A stretch of 64,000 bases of DNA from DAOUKH01 sp965207995 (GCA_965207995.1 OZ242299.1:62001-126000); one strand, 5' to 3'. Positions 53,077-62,731 are shown, counted from the first letter of the stretch. The notes: generated from the sequence alone by a model not told the origin. Made by a program: numbers and translations.

Positions 53077-54234
53077 ATGACGACGGCAACCACACCAACG
53101 ACCAATCGGCAGAACACGACGGAGACAACGACGGATGCGGCAACGCCCGTTGAGGCCATGGGCAAGCCTGAGAGCGAACTCAGGGCGGTGGCCAGGAAGA
53201 AGGGCCTCACCATGAGGGAGCTTGCGGCCCTGATGGGCGTGAGCGCCAGCCACCTCTCCCAGGTCAGCACGGGCAAGAAGCCCTGGACCCCCAACCTGCG
53301 GGAGAAGGCGATGGCTGTGCTGGGCGAGGTCCCAGGACAGGGCTTCGTCTACCGACAGCGCGGCGAGGTCAATTCGGAGAGCAGCTACATCCGGGAGCAG
53401 GCACGGACGATGGGCTACACCATGCGGGAACTCTCCGACCGGTCGGGGGTGAGCTACTCCTACCTCACCCAGGTGGCCCGTGGCCGCCGCAACATGGGCG
53501 TCAAGGTGCAGGCCAGCATCGAATCGGCTCTTGGGGTGGCGGCCAGGGTCGCTCCGGCCAAGCTCGCCAACCGTCAGGGCGAGGTGGTCGAAGGGACGGA
53601 CAGCAGCTTCATCCGGGAGACCGCCCGCGCCCTCGGCATCACCATGCGGGAGCTGGCCGAGAAGGTGGGCGTGTCCGCCGGGTACCTGTCCCAGGTGTCA
53701 CGCGGGCACAGGAGCATGGGCGTGAAGCTTCAGGCTCGGGTCGAGGCTGTGCTTGGAGGGCGTGCGAAGGTCGCTTCCGCCCAGTGCCCCGACATCGACC
53801 GCCAGTTCATCTGGGAGCAGATGGACGCGCTAAACGTCAGCCAGAACGAGGTCGCGAGGCGGGCGGGCATCAGCTCCGGTCACCTCTCCCAGATCATGAA
53901 CGGCCAGCGCAGCCCGTCCGCCGTGGTCATCAGAAAGCTGCACGGGGCGCTGTTCCGGCGCAGCCAAGACCCGCAGCGGGTGATGCCCGTTGCCATGAAG
54001 GTCCTGGGCTGGAAGAAGGGTGAGCGCAGCGGGATGGTGGTGCACGGCGCCCGTGGCCGGGACGGCACTGCCAGGGGCGGCGCGGTGCGCGTCGGCGGCC
54101 GGGTGCCCTGGGGCGCGAAGGTGGAGTACGCCTTCCGCGCCGGGTACGACGGCAGGGGCAAGGTGTCGGTGGACCACGTGGTGGCGCCGAGCCGCTCCGC
54201 CCTGTTGATGCGGCCGGAGCCTACGACCGCTTAA
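53077..54234 (+). CDS. Protein with four tandem Cro/C1-type HTH domains
   Basis: 385 residues. The start is firm: AAAGGAG seven bases before ATG. After a Thr-rich N-terminus, four XRE-type helix-turn-helix units follow: about 35-82 (GLTMRELAALMGVSASHLSQVSTGKK), 105-150 (GYTMRELSDRSGVSYSYLTQVARGRR), 175-222 (GITMRELAEKVGVSAGYLSQVSRGHR) and 245-290 (NVSQNEVARRAGISSGHLSQIMNGQR). The Gly/Arg-rich C-terminus is basic. One chain with four domains could read a repeated operator, and the hairpin arrays in this element are natural candidates. It has a long structured leader and a strong terminator hairpin. Family otherwise unknown. Confidence 0.82.
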   Translation: MTTATTPTTNRQNTTETTTDAATPVEAMGKPESELRAVARKKGLTMRELAALMGVSASHLSQVSTGKKPWTPNLREKAMAVLGEVPGQGFVYRQRGEVNSESSYIREQARTMGYTMRELSDRSGVSYSYLTQVARGRRNMGVKVQASIESALGVAARVAPAKLANRQGEVVEGTDSSFIRETARALGITMRELAEKVGVSAGYLSQVSRGHRSMGVKLQARVEAVLGGRAKVASAQCPDIDRQFIWEQMDALNVSQNEVARRAGISSGHLSQIMNGQRSPSAVVIRKLHGALFRRSQDPQRVMPVAMKVLGWKKGERSGMVVHGARGRDGTARGGAVRVGGRVPWGAKVEYAFRAGYDGRGKVSVDHVVAPSRSALLMRPEPTTA

Positions 54235-54240
54235 GCGCAA

Positions 54241-54279
54241 AGAGAGGGAGGCCATCGGAAGTTGATGGTCTCCCTCTCT
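54241..54279 (+). terminator. Terminator-like hairpin after the four-HTH gene
   Basis: Sixteen-base arms, AGAGAGGGAGGCCATC (54241-54256) and GATGGTCTCCCTCTCT (54264-54279), pair fully with one G-U and a seven-base loop. No T-run follows. It separates this gene from the convergent restriction operon. Confidence 0.65.
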
Positions 54280-54601
54280 ACCGGGCACATATATGTCGCT
54301 TTTTGGCGTTGCCGAAATGTCTACGCTCGTATCAGACGTGTACTGAGAGACAATTGGCGCCAGTTGGCTGCGGCAATAAGCAGTCTCCCGAAAAGCGGCA
54401 TCACCTGCCGGTTCAACATCCGCTCGTCTCTAGCTTCGGTAGCCCCTTGTACTCTCCTTAGACCAGCGCCAGGATAGCCTCAATCTGTCCCACATCTATC
54501 TGAGAGGGTACAGCGATATTCTTCTGCGGCCCTGAGGCGGGCTGAACGGCGGGCGAGGCTTGGCTCACAGTCGGAGTCCCGCTCATTTGTCCGTGCAGCC
54601 A
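54280..54601. other. Gap between convergent units
   Basis: No gene, repeat or regulatory signal that I can support. It separates the four-HTH gene from the 3' end of the restriction-modification operon. Confidence 0.5.
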
Positions 54602-55330
54602 TCACAGGGGCAGCGACTTTCCGCTCTCCCGAAGATGCTGGCGACGCCGCTGCGCGTCCGGCATCACCGAAGCAATGAGTGTCCAGAACTCCGGTGAGTG
54701 GTCCCGGTGGGTCAGGTGCGCCAATTCGTGGACGACGACGTATTCCATCAGCGCCGGTTTCACCATCATGGCGCGCCAGTTGAAGCGCAGCGTCCCGTCG
54801 GGCGCGCAACTTCCCCAACGCTGACGCTGGTCGCGCACCAGCACACGAATCCTATCTCCATGTCCAAGCCGCGGCGTCCACCGTTCGACGACCTCTTCAA
54901 GTCTCTCTTGGGCGCGCGAGCGGTACCAGCGCACTACTGCTCGGCGGATCGACTCGTAGCGTTCATCGCCGCTCAATCCTTGCGGGGCGGCGACCCGGAA
55001 CCTCCAGTGATCGAAGCGGACTTCCGCCTTGCGCACGTCTGCGTCCTCCACAACCATGCGGACGTTGCGGCCCAGATAGGGCAGCGTCTCCCCGCTCACG
55101 AAGCGCTTGGGGGCGGTTTCCAGCATCCGGTCCGAGGCGTGACTCAGTATCCAGCCAGCCCGCTTCCGCACAATGGCGCGCAACTCGTTGACGGGCGTGG
55201 TCGTCGGCGCGACGACCTGCACCCCGCCGCCATCCACCGTGATCTGGACGGTCTTCCTGCGCCGACTGCTGCGTCGCACCTTGTAGTCGATGCTGGTATC
55301 CCCGAAGCGTACACGGCCCCCCTCGGTCAC
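54602..55330 (-). CDS. YgjP-like (SprT/M48-related) metallopeptidase
   Basis: 242 residues from GTG 55330, which overlaps the hsdR TGA as GTGA. Seen: an N-terminal beta domain (VRRSSRRRKTVQITVDGGGVQVVAP), RWGSCAPDGTLRFNWRAMM, the zinc motif VVHELAHLTHRDHSPEFW with HELAH plus a third His, and a basic C-terminus. This is the DUF45/YgjP family, small zinc proteases repeatedly found at the end of type I restriction operons. It may process or regulate the HsdR subunit, as proteolysis does in other type I systems, but that is inference. A frame open to 55471 overlaps hsdR and is not used. Confidence 0.88.
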   Translation of the reverse strand: MTEGGRVRFGDTSIDYKVRRSSRRRKTVQITVDGGGVQVVAPTTTPVNELRAIVRKRAGWILSHASDRMLETAPKRFVSGETLPYLGRNVRMVVEDADVRKAEVRFDHWRFRVAAPQGLSGDERYESIRRAVVRWYRSRAQERLEEVVERWTPRLGHGDRIRVLVRDQRQRWGSCAPDGTLRFNWRAMMVKPALMEYVVVHELAHLTHRDHSPEFWTLIASVMPDAQRRRQHLRESGKSLPL

Positions 55331-58300
55331 TGCCCGCTCCGGCGGCTGGCAAGCTCGACTATCCGGCTGGCCAACTCCTCCAGCTGGTCTTCGGTGTAGT
55401 CGCCCTTGGGTCTGAGTTCGCGCTTGATGTCCCGGCGCATCAGCCGCCTGACATCCTCGTTCACATGCCAATCCACGACCCTGCTGCGCTGGGCGACGAC
55501 CGACTCGATCCTCAGGGCAACGTTCCTGGCCTCCTCATCTATCTGAACGTGGTAAACGCCCTGCTCCTCTGCGATGTGCCGGGGAGGAACCTCTCCATTC
55601 TCCGGGCGTCTTTCCAGCAGCGCGTAGATGGCGAAGGAGGTGGGTGAGAGACCGAACTCCGCTGCGATGTCGGCCTCGCTTCGCATTCGTCCCCGCACCT
55701 CCGCGTAGCGCCGGCACGCCTCGGCAGCGTCTATCACCCTGTTGCGCAGATCGTCGATGATGCGGGCCAGCTGTTCGGACAAGCGCTCGTAGAATGCGGG
55801 ATTGTCTCCCAGACTCTCGTGGATCTGGGAGCGGATGGCGTGCTCCATGATGGACGCCCGCGCTTCATCGTGGGGCAGGGCGGCGATCTTCTGGTCGAAG
55901 TCCTGGTCAAGTATGGACACCGGTCGCATCATCTCCCGCACCTGGGCGCTGATGCGCTCGTCCACCAGCTTCTTCACCTTGGCCCCAATCTCCGTCCAGT
56001 CGATGTCGGCGTCCTCGCGAAGGAATTGGGCGCGCACGTAGGCGCGTATCTCCGTGAGCCGCGCCAGCCGGTCCGTGTAGTCCAGCGCGCGCGGGTCTGG
56101 CAGGAAGCGGTCCATAAGGCGGGAGAACCGGCTATAGTCGGCGTTGAACCGCTCGAAAAGGTCGGCCTTGAAGTTGCCCTCGGTGCTGGCGTCGGGCGCG
56201 AAGACGCTGACGCACGCCCAGGTGTCGTTCAGGTCCCGGCCCTTGAAGTGCGACTCGGCCTGGACGGCCGCCGCCTCGACAACCGACGCCGGGTCCTCGT
56301 CCAGCTCCTGCATCGTGTCATGCACATCCGACCAGTCGAATGTTGAAAGAACGTCTTCGAGGTCCCGCGATACGCCGTGGTAGTCCACGACCAAGCCGTG
56401 GGTCTTCTCGGTTTCCGCCCCGTCCTTTCTATGCGAGAACCGGCGGTTGACCCTCGCAACGGCCTGAAGCAGGGCATGCTCCCGCAGCGCTCTATCCAGG
56501 TAGAGCACCTGCTCCACGGGCGCGTCGAACCCGGTCAGCAGCATGTCCACCACGACCAGCACCTCTGGCTCGCCCTCCGGATCGACGAAGGCGCTTTCGA
56601 CCTGCCCCTGGTCGAGTTCGCGTGCCGCCTTGAACTCCGGGCCGTCGTTGGGGGCTGTGGTGATGATGGGATAGGCGCTAAGGCCGAAGTCCCTCAGCCG
56701 GCTGGCATAGCGGAGGGCCGCGACCCGGCTGGGCGCAACCACCTGGGCCTTGAACCCGTTGGGGCGAACCTTCGCCTTGAAATGCTCGGCGATGTCCAGG
56801 GCGATCATCTCGATGCGTCGCTCCGCCTCAGCCACCGTCTCTTTGTTGGCGTAGCGTCGGCGAATCTGCGCTTGGACAGCGGGCGGCTCGTCGCCGAACA
56901 TGGCATCGTATAGCTTGTCCAGGGTCTCCGGCCCCTCGATGGCAAGCTCAGGCAGGCGCGCTTCGTAGAAAATGGGCACCGTCGCGCCGTCGGCCACCGA
57001 TTGGGGGATGGTGTAGGTGTCGATAAGCGAGCCAAAGCGCCCTATGGTGTTGCGCTTGAAGCCCTTCTCTATGGGCGTTCCGGTGAACCCGATGAGCGCC
57101 GCGTTGGGCAGCGCCTTGGAGAGCCGTCCCCCGAGGATGCCGTACTGCGTGCGGTGCGCCTCGTCCACCATGACGATGACGTTCTCCGAGGCGTTGAGCA
57201 CGTCAAGCTCGCCCTCCGGCGTCGTCAGCGCCTCCTCGAACTTCTGGATGGTCGTCATGATCGTGCGCCCTGCGCCCGTGGTGAGCAGGCGGCGCAGGTC
57301 TCGGCTGGTGGCCGCCCGCTCCGGCGCGGGGAAGCCGCAACGCTCGAAGGTGCCGGTGATCTGCCGGTCCAGCTGCGTACGGTCCGTCACCACGACAATT
57401 GTGGGATTGCCCAGACGAGGCTCCCGGCGCAGCTTCGTTGCCAGCCACAGCATGGTCAGCGACTTGCCCGAACCTTGCGTGTGCCAGACTACGCCGCCCC
57501 GTTCCTCCGGCTTCAGGCCGGTGAGCAATCGCTCCAAGCCAGCGCGAACCGTGCGGTACTGCTGGTAGCGTGGCAGCTTCTTGACCAGCCGCCCCCGCTC
57601 AGGCTCATAGACCACGTAGTCGCGGAGGATGTCCAGCAGGGTGGCGGGGGACAGCAGGCCGGCGATGAGCTGCGCCTGCCCCTGGGGTTCGACCCCGTAC
57701 CTCTGTCTCACGTCGTCCTCGGAGTGGCTCCCAAGCCACTTCCACTCGAAGTAGGCGTTCTCCGGCGCGCCGATGGAGGCGTACGCGGCAGCCGCCCCGC
57801 AGTGTGCGACACACAGCAGGTTGTAGTGGAAGAGCTCAGGAGCGCCGCTCCCGCGCCACTCCGGTCCTGCCTCCTGGTAACGTCGCAACTGACGCACCGC
57901 ATTGGTCTTCCATACGTCCATCAGGGAAGGCGACTTGGCCTCCATCACCACCAGGGGGATGCCGTTGACGAACAGCACGATGTCGGGAATGACCATGCGC
58001 TCGTCGTCCTCTGCGCCGCCTCTCTCGTTGGCCCGGCGGACGCGGAACTGCGTGGTGACGACGTACTCGTTGAGTCCGCCTTCAGGATGGTCGAAGTCGA
58101 AGAAGCGGACGGTGCGCGAGTCCCTTCCCTGCGGCCCGTCAACGGTCAAGGGTCTGCCATAGGTCAGGTACTCGTGTACCGCCTGGTTGCGGCCCATGCC
58201 GGTGGCGTCGATGTGCTCCAGGTCGAAGATGACCCGGTCGGACTGGGCCTCGGTCATCCACTCGTTGAGGCGCAGCAGCGCCGACCGCAACCGTCCCTTC

Positions 58301-58437
58301 AGGAGCACCTCCCGCTCGCCGCCTCGCTCTGCCGCCAGCTCCTCGCGCGGCACGTAGGCCCAGCCCAGCCTCTCCAGCAAACGTCCGGCTGGGGCTTCGG
58401 CGTGGTTGAATTCGTTGAGCTTGGAAGGCGTGGTCAT
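55327..58437 (-). CDS. hsdR: Type I restriction enzyme R subunit
   Basis: 1,036 residues. HsdR is the motor-nuclease that translocates and cuts unmodified DNA with HsdM and HsdS. Seen: the PD-(D/E)XK nuclease PDIVLFVNGIPLVVMEAKSP (near 155-175), Walker A GSGKSLTMLWLATKL (near 320), DEAHRTQYGILGG (near 430), TGTPIEKG, LLTGFDAPVEQVLYLDRAL and VARVNRRFSHRKDG in the second RecA lobe, and a helical C-terminus for assembly. It lies six bases after the DUF6414-like gene. Confidence 0.96.
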   Translation of the reverse strand: MTTPSKLNEFNHAEAPAGRLLERLGWAYVPREELAAERGGEREVLLKGRLRSALLRLNEWMTEAQSDRVIFDLEHIDATGMGRNQAVHEYLTYGRPLTVDGPQGRDSRTVRFFDFDHPEGGLNEYVVTTQFRVRRANERGGAEDDERMVIPDIVLFVNGIPLVVMEAKSPSLMDVWKTNAVRQLRRYQEAGPEWRGSGAPELFHYNLLCVAHCGAAAAYASIGAPENAYFEWKWLGSHSEDDVRQRYGVEPQGQAQLIAGLLSPATLLDILRDYVVYEPERGRLVKKLPRYQQYRTVRAGLERLLTGLKPEERGGVVWHTQGSGKSLTMLWLATKLRREPRLGNPTIVVVTDRTQLDRQITGTFERCGFPAPERAATSRDLRRLLTTGAGRTIMTTIQKFEEALTTPEGELDVLNASENVIVMVDEAHRTQYGILGGRLSKALPNAALIGFTGTPIEKGFKRNTIGRFGSLIDTYTIPQSVADGATVPIFYEARLPELAIEGPETLDKLYDAMFGDEPPAVQAQIRRRYANKETVAEAERRIEMIALDIAEHFKAKVRPNGFKAQVVAPSRVAALRYASRLRDFGLSAYPIITTAPNDGPEFKAARELDQGQVESAFVDPEGEPEVLVVVDMLLTGFDAPVEQVLYLDRALREHALLQAVARVNRRFSHRKDGAETEKTHGLVVDYHGVSRDLEDVLSTFDWSDVHDTMQELDEDPASVVEAAAVQAESHFKGRDLNDTWACVSVFAPDASTEGNFKADLFERFNADYSRFSRLMDRFLPDPRALDYTDRLARLTEIRAYVRAQFLREDADIDWTEIGAKVKKLVDERISAQVREMMRPVSILDQDFDQKIAALPHDEARASIMEHAIRSQIHESLGDNPAFYERLSEQLARIIDDLRNRVIDAAEACRRYAEVRGRMRSEADIAAEFGLSPTSFAIYALLERRPENGEVPPRHIAEEQGVYHVQIDEEARNVALRIESVVAQRSRVVDWHVNEDVRRLMRRDIKRELRPKGDYTEDQLEELASRIVELASRRSGQ

Positions 58438-58443
58438 GACAGT

Positions 58444-59355
58444 TTACGAAAAGATAGAGATCGGTATGACCTGGATGGCAGGTCCGTTGATTTCAGTTTC
58501 TAGAGAGCCTTCGAATCCGAGCCCTTCGACAGCAGTCATTGCTGTGCCGAGCTGGTTGACTACTGTCCCAAATCTACCAAGTGCTGTCTTCCTCATCAGG
58601 CTAATGGTTCCTTCACTGTCGTTGGCGATCACCCGGCTCACTTTGCCGAAGACGTGGAAGGTTCCGTCTATGACGTCATTCATGGTGGGATCAATAAAGT
58701 AGTCCTGTTCAGTGGTCAGAACAAAACGAACAGAGCCGACTTCTGCAATCAGGTCTTGGGACCCCTTAGCGGTCACCAAGGTTAGCAGTGCCTTGACCTG
58801 CTTTAGCATTTCGGAGTTCGCGCTCCTGCCTTGTTTGCGCTGACGGCCGCTGCTCTTTGTCTCCACCTGTTCTCCGAATACTTCCATGAGTGGCACTATC
58901 TCAGTGAATGCGGACAGAAACTCAACAAATGGATTTCTTCGCAAGGCGGCCCTGAACTCCACAAAATCGCCAGGCTGAATCGCATCAAGTTCGCCCGAAC
59001 TTGATACCTCTTTGACTAATCCACGCTCATACAGGTCCCTTCGAGCGCTCGCAAACAAAGATGCCGGGGTGTGGATAATCTCTGATGTAGTGCTGTCAGT
59101 GTGTAACTGTTCTGCTTGTCGAGACCCACGCCCGCCGAACTGTACGCGCAGAAGAGCAAAGATATTGCTGATGCCAAGCTGAGCGCCTCCTGACACTTCT
59201 GTGGTTGTTCCACCGGACGACGTAGTTTGTACGGTCTCCAGGCGTGAGAAGCCACCTTTCAGTGCTGCAAGCACATCAAAAGTCAAACGTTGGTTCAAGT
59301 AGAGAGCTACCGGCAAGTCAATGGCAGCAAACTGGTTTTCGTCTTTGTCGGGCAT
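58444..59355 (-). CDS. DUF6414-like protein inside the restriction operon
   Basis: 303 residues starting MPDKDENQFAAIDLPVALYL. The start has TTAGGAG seven bases upstream. Seen: LNQRLTFDVLAALKGGFSRLE, a conserved block GAQLGISNIFALLRVQFGG, TPASLFASARRDLYERGLV (winged-helix-like), a helical middle, then two domains of alternating strands ending AIQVIPISIFS. I believe this is the DUF6414 family, whose function is unknown and which is often found in defence loci; moderate confidence. It lies between hsdS and hsdR with 6-10 base gaps, so it is made with the restriction complex. AT content is higher than in hsdR, hinting at separate acquisition. Confidence 0.65.
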   Translation of the reverse strand: MPDKDENQFAAIDLPVALYLNQRLTFDVLAALKGGFSRLETVQTTSSGGTTTEVSGGAQLGISNIFALLRVQFGGRGSRQAEQLHTDSTTSEIIHTPASLFASARRDLYERGLVKEVSSSGELDAIQPGDFVEFRAALRRNPFVEFLSAFTEIVPLMEVFGEQVETKSSGRQRKQGRSANSEMLKQVKALLTLVTAKGSQDLIAEVGSVRFVLTTEQDYFIDPTMNDVIDGTFHVFGKVSRVIANDSEGTISLMRKTALGRFGTVVNQLGTAMTAVEGLGFEGSLETEINGPAIQVIPISIFS

Positions 59356-59365
59356 AGAATTGCTC

Positions 59366-60613
59366 CTAAGGTAACCGAACCTGTCCCGTCAGCAGCGCGT
59401 CGGCCGCTGATGTCTTCGACGCCGCTAGCAGTTCACATTGCCGTTTTCCAGCCTCGATGGACTTGTCCAATGCACGGAGCGTCTCAGCGATTGTGCGCTG
59501 TTCATGCAAAGGAGGACGAGGGATCGGCATCGAAGCATATTCAGCTGCATTAATGTTGGGCTGAGCACCGGCTCTGAACATGGAGGCAACCCATTTCCAG
59601 TATGCCAGACTGTGGGTCCACAATGAGAGGAACCGAGGATCAGCTTGTTCACGATGGGATTGGAATCGAATAAGATAACCGGCGAAGACGCAAGGGCCAT
59701 CCTCAGCTTGGTACATGTATGTCTTGCCGACTGTCGCACCGCTGCGCGCGAACAGCAGATCGCCAGGCAGAAGTTCGAAACCCGTGACCTCACGTGGGGC
59801 CGCTGAACGAGCGTCGTCTGGTCGCAAATGGCCATCATCCGTCAAGTCTGTTATACGCACGTAACGCGGCAAGGAAGGGTCATGGTCGCGTGCCGCTGCT
59901 GCGGCTCCATACTGTGGAGGGCTGCACACATCCCCCAGCCGCACCACCGCCCAGTCCGTCGGTATAGTCCCGATACCCGGCGCTTCCTTCCACTCCGTGT
60001 GCCATCCGGGGACGCCGCGAGTGAGGAGGTCGTGGAGCAGGGAGTCGCGCAGCCGCTCGGTGGCTGCGATGACCGCATCGGTTCTCTCGATTGCATCGTC
60101 AATGCTGTCCAGCACGGCAGCGATGGCCCTCTGCTCAGGTAGTGGCGGGAGCAGGATGGGGAGGGACCGAATGAGTCCGAGATTCAAGCCGCTGCGGCCG
60201 TCACCTGTAAGTGCCCGCAAGTGATCGTAAGATGAGTGAAGCAATTGGAACAGGAATGGATTGTCGGTGCCGTTGCCAGCAATTGCTGCGAGTGACTGAT
60301 TACACGCAGCTTCGATTCCGAGCAAAGCAGCCTTACCCCTCGTCGCACCCTGACCGTTCATCGCGAGCATCACCGTTCCCTTAGGGAACTTCTTGGCGTT
60401 GGAATTGTCTAACCCGGCTTGGGTGACGTGTTCTGCCGTCCACATGACTCTCCGCTGATTGATCTCTCCGGAGGCCATCCACGGCACGGAACCTCCCCAA
60501 TAGGATGGCTTCGTTCTACTCGGCGTTCCGCCAGTCTCGACTTTCGCCACATCCCCCAACCGCACCGCCTGCCAGCCGTCGGGTATCGTCCCATTGTCGC
60601 CTGAGCGCCCCAT
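59366..60613 (-). CDS. hsdS: Type I restriction enzyme specificity subunit
   Basis: 415 residues with two target-recognition domains. The first half opens IPDGWQAVRLGDVAKVETGG and ends LPPLPEQRAIAAVLDSIDDAI; the second opens IPTDWAVVRLGDVCSPPQYG and ends PPLHEQRTIAETLRALDKSI. The repeated LP(P)LxEQRxIA segments are the conserved helices that fix the spacing between the two half-sites. The two TRDs are unrelated, so a bipartite asymmetric target is expected. Start ATG with GAAGAGA upstream, nine bases after DUF2442. Confidence 0.95.
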   Translation of the reverse strand: MGRSGDNGTIPDGWQAVRLGDVAKVETGGTPSRTKPSYWGGSVPWMASGEINQRRVMWTAEHVTQAGLDNSNAKKFPKGTVMLAMNGQGATRGKAALLGIEAACNQSLAAIAGNGTDNPFLFQLLHSSYDHLRALTGDGRSGLNLGLIRSLPILLPPLPEQRAIAAVLDSIDDAIERTDAVIAATERLRDSLLHDLLTRGVPGWHTEWKEAPGIGTIPTDWAVVRLGDVCSPPQYGAAAAARDHDPSLPRYVRITDLTDDGHLRPDDARSAAPREVTGFELLPGDLLFARSGATVGKTYMYQAEDGPCVFAGYLIRFQSHREQADPRFLSLWTHSLAYWKWVASMFRAGAQPNINAAEYASMPIPRPPLHEQRTIAETLRALDKSIEAGKRQCELLAASKTSAADALLTGQVRLP

Positions 60614-60621
60614 CGGTCTCT

Positions 60622-60972
60622 TCAGTTACCTTCGTTCGTGGGCGGGCGTATCTCGTGGATGGTCACCGGAAGTCCTGCCCGCTTCGCTTCCAGCCAGCGT
60701 TTGAAGGAATTCTGGCTTTCTCCCGAAGGCCAGCCTCCCAGCAGCATCTCGACGCTGATGTCCTCATCCAGGGCGGGCCAGTGGATGCCCTCGCCAGCGC
60801 CGATCAGCCGCCAGTTCTGACGTTCCTCCGGCGTGGCATGAATGAGCCTCGGATACCAGGACAGCGGCACCGACACGGTTCGCCCGTCGGAGAGCTCTGC
60901 GGTCAAGGTGTCGTCGGTCACCTCAACCGTCATGGCCTCCGGAACACTCACCTTAAGCGTTGAAACGTTCAT
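60622..60972 (-). CDS. DUF2442-family protein
   Basis: 116 residues. TLKVSVPEAMTVEVTDDTLTAELSDGRTVSVPLSWYPRL is the DUF2442 fold, and WPALDEDISVEMLLGG is the conserved C-terminal strand-helix. Such proteins are commonly paired with DUF4160 proteins in arrangements resembling toxin-antitoxin modules, though no activity is established to my knowledge. It overlaps the upstream DUF4160 gene by 20 bases. The pair is embedded between hsdM and hsdS. Confidence 0.85.
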   Translation of the reverse strand: MNVSTLKVSVPEAMTVEVTDDTLTAELSDGRTVSVPLSWYPRLIHATPEERQNWRLIGAGEGIHWPALDEDISVEMLLGGWPSGESQNSFKRWLEAKRAGLPVTIHEIRPPTNEGN

Positions 60973-61189
60973 TCCAAGCCTCCAGAAACGAAGTCTGATT
61001 CTCCTCGACTATCCTCTCAATGCGGCGTATCTCATGCCGCCTCAATCCACCTGTCTGTTGAAGCCTGACCGGCTCCAGCCAAAACTTGGCGATGCGGTCA
61101 TCGCGTTCTACGTGAATGTGGGGAGGCTCTCCCCGGTCGCTCGCGTAGAAGAAGAACCGATATGGCCCCGCCCTCAGTATGACCGGCAT
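60953..61189 (-). CDS. DUF4160-family protein
   Basis: 78 residues: PVILRAGPYRFFFYASDRGE followed by PPHIHVERDD, the DUF4160 signature, then KFWLEPVRLQQTGGLRRHEI. It is usually the first gene of a DUF4160-DUF2442 pair, as here; toxin-antitoxin function is suspected from gene arrangement only. An AGGAGG lies 11 bases upstream of the ATG. It is 15 bases after hsdM, inside the restriction operon, where an addiction pair would stabilise the locus. Confidence 0.85.
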   Translation of the reverse strand: MPVILRAGPYRFFFYASDRGEPPHIHVERDDRIAKFWLEPVRLQQTGGLRRHEIRRIERIVEENQTSFLEAWNERFNA

Positions 61190-61204
61190 GGCCCAGTTAG
61201 CCTC

Positions 61205-62731
61205 CTACCTGGCATAGCCTATCTCCGCCAGCAATTCGTCCATCCTGGCCACCGCCTCATCCCGCCGCCGCTCCGCCTCTCGCAGCTTTGCCAGTGCCTC
61301 CTCTATCGGCATGACCTCCACCGGCTCCGTGGTATCCACGTAGCGGCTGATGTTCAGGTTGAAGTCGTTCCCCTGTATCTCCTCAATCTCCGCGACATGG
61401 GCGAACCGCTCCGCGTCCTCGAAGTCTCTGTACGCCTCGACGATCCTGCCTATGTGCTCCGGGTCGATGAAGTTCTGGGCCTTGCCGGGACGGAAGTAGC
61501 CCTCCTGGGCCGCGTCCACGAACAGCACCTTCCCCCGCCTCTCTACAGGCTTGGCCTTGTTCAGCACGCAGATGGCGACGGGGATGCTGGCCCCGAAGAA
61601 GAGATTGGGGGCCAGGCCGATCACCGCCTCGAACAGGTCGGCCTCAACGATGCCCCGCCGTATCTTTCCCTCCGCTCCGCCACGGAACAGGATTCCGTGG
61701 GGCATGACCACGCCCACCATGCCCTGGGAGTTGGTCACTCCCAGCATGTGCAGCAGGAAGGCGAGGTCGCCCCTGGTCCTGGGCGGAGTTGCTCCGTAGC
61801 GGTCGAAGCGGTGGTGCGGATCGGTGGGAGCGAAGTCATGCCCCCAGTTCTTGAGGCTGAAGGGAGGATTGGCGATGACCCGGTCGTAGGACAGTAGCCG
61901 TCCTGACTGGTCCACAAGACCCGGCTCCGCTATCACGTCACCAGCCTCCAATCGACCGGCGCGTAGGCCGTGGAGGAGCAGATTCAGCTTGCCTATGGCC
62001 AGCGTCCCCAGGTTCCGCTCCTGGCCGTGGAGCGCGAGATTCCGATAGTCTCCGCCCTGTTCCCGCACGTACTGCGCCGCGTAGATGAGCATACCTCCAG
62101 AGCCCGCCGTAGGGTCGCAGATGCGCATTCCCTCCCGGGGCCGAAGCAGCTCGATGATGAGCCGCACCACCGAGCGGGGCGTGTAGAACTCGCCGCCCTT
62201 CTTGCCGGCGTCGTCGGCGAACCTGTTGATGAGGTACTCGTAGGCGTCGCCCAGCACGTCTCCCCCGCCTGCCGTGTCTCTGCGCAGGTTCTCGTCGCTC
62301 AGGTCCAGGTCGCCGAAGTGGTTCAGCAGGCTGCGGATGATGCGCTCCCGGTTGGCCGGGCTGCCCAGCTTCGACTCGTCGTTCCAGTTGTTTGGAGCCA
62401 GCACACCGTCCAGCCTGGGATTGGCCTCTTCAATGGCATGGCTGGCCACGTTGAGCGCCTCGCCCAGGCTCATGGTAGCTCCTGTGAGGGCGGACCAGCG
62501 GGCGGAATCCGGGACGAAGAACTCATGCTCGTCCTGGTCAGTGAGCGCAACCTCACGGGCAACGCCCGACTCCACCGCGCTCTCAACCTCCTCGTCAAAG
62601 CGGTCGGAGAGTCGCTTGAGGAAGAGGATGGAGAAGATGTAGTTCTTATAGTCGGCGGCGTCGATCTGCCCGCGCAGAATGTCGGCGGCCTGCCACAGCT
62701 TGGACTCAAGCTCCTGTTTAGTGAGCGGCAA
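61205..62731 (-). CDS. hsdM: Type I restriction enzyme methylase subunit
   Basis: 508 residues. With HsdS it methylates adenine in the recognition site. Seen: the N-terminal helical domain (LWQAADILRGQIDAADYKNYIFSILFLKRLSD, read here in parts), GEFYTPRSVVRLI, SAM motif CDPTAGSGGML (near 212), catalytic ANPPFSLKNWG (near 285) and MPHGILFRGGAEGKIR. The TTG start is supported by AGGAGG eight bases upstream. It overlaps the upstream half-S gene by 14 bases. Confidence 0.96.
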   Translation of the reverse strand: MPLTKQELESKLWQAADILRGQIDAADYKNYIFSILFLKRLSDRFDEEVESAVESGVAREVALTDQDEHEFFVPDSARWSALTGATMSLGEALNVASHAIEEANPRLDGVLAPNNWNDESKLGSPANRERIIRSLLNHFGDLDLSDENLRRDTAGGGDVLGDAYEYLINRFADDAGKKGGEFYTPRSVVRLIIELLRPREGMRICDPTAGSGGMLIYAAQYVREQGGDYRNLALHGQERNLGTLAIGKLNLLLHGLRAGRLEAGDVIAEPGLVDQSGRLLSYDRVIANPPFSLKNWGHDFAPTDPHHRFDRYGATPPRTRGDLAFLLHMLGVTNSQGMVGVVMPHGILFRGGAEGKIRRGIVEADLFEAVIGLAPNLFFGASIPVAICVLNKAKPVERRGKVLFVDAAQEGYFRPGKAQNFIDPEHIGRIVEAYRDFEDAERFAHVAEIEEIQGNDFNLNISRYVDTTEPVEVMPIEEALAKLREAERRRDEAVARMDELLAEIGYAR

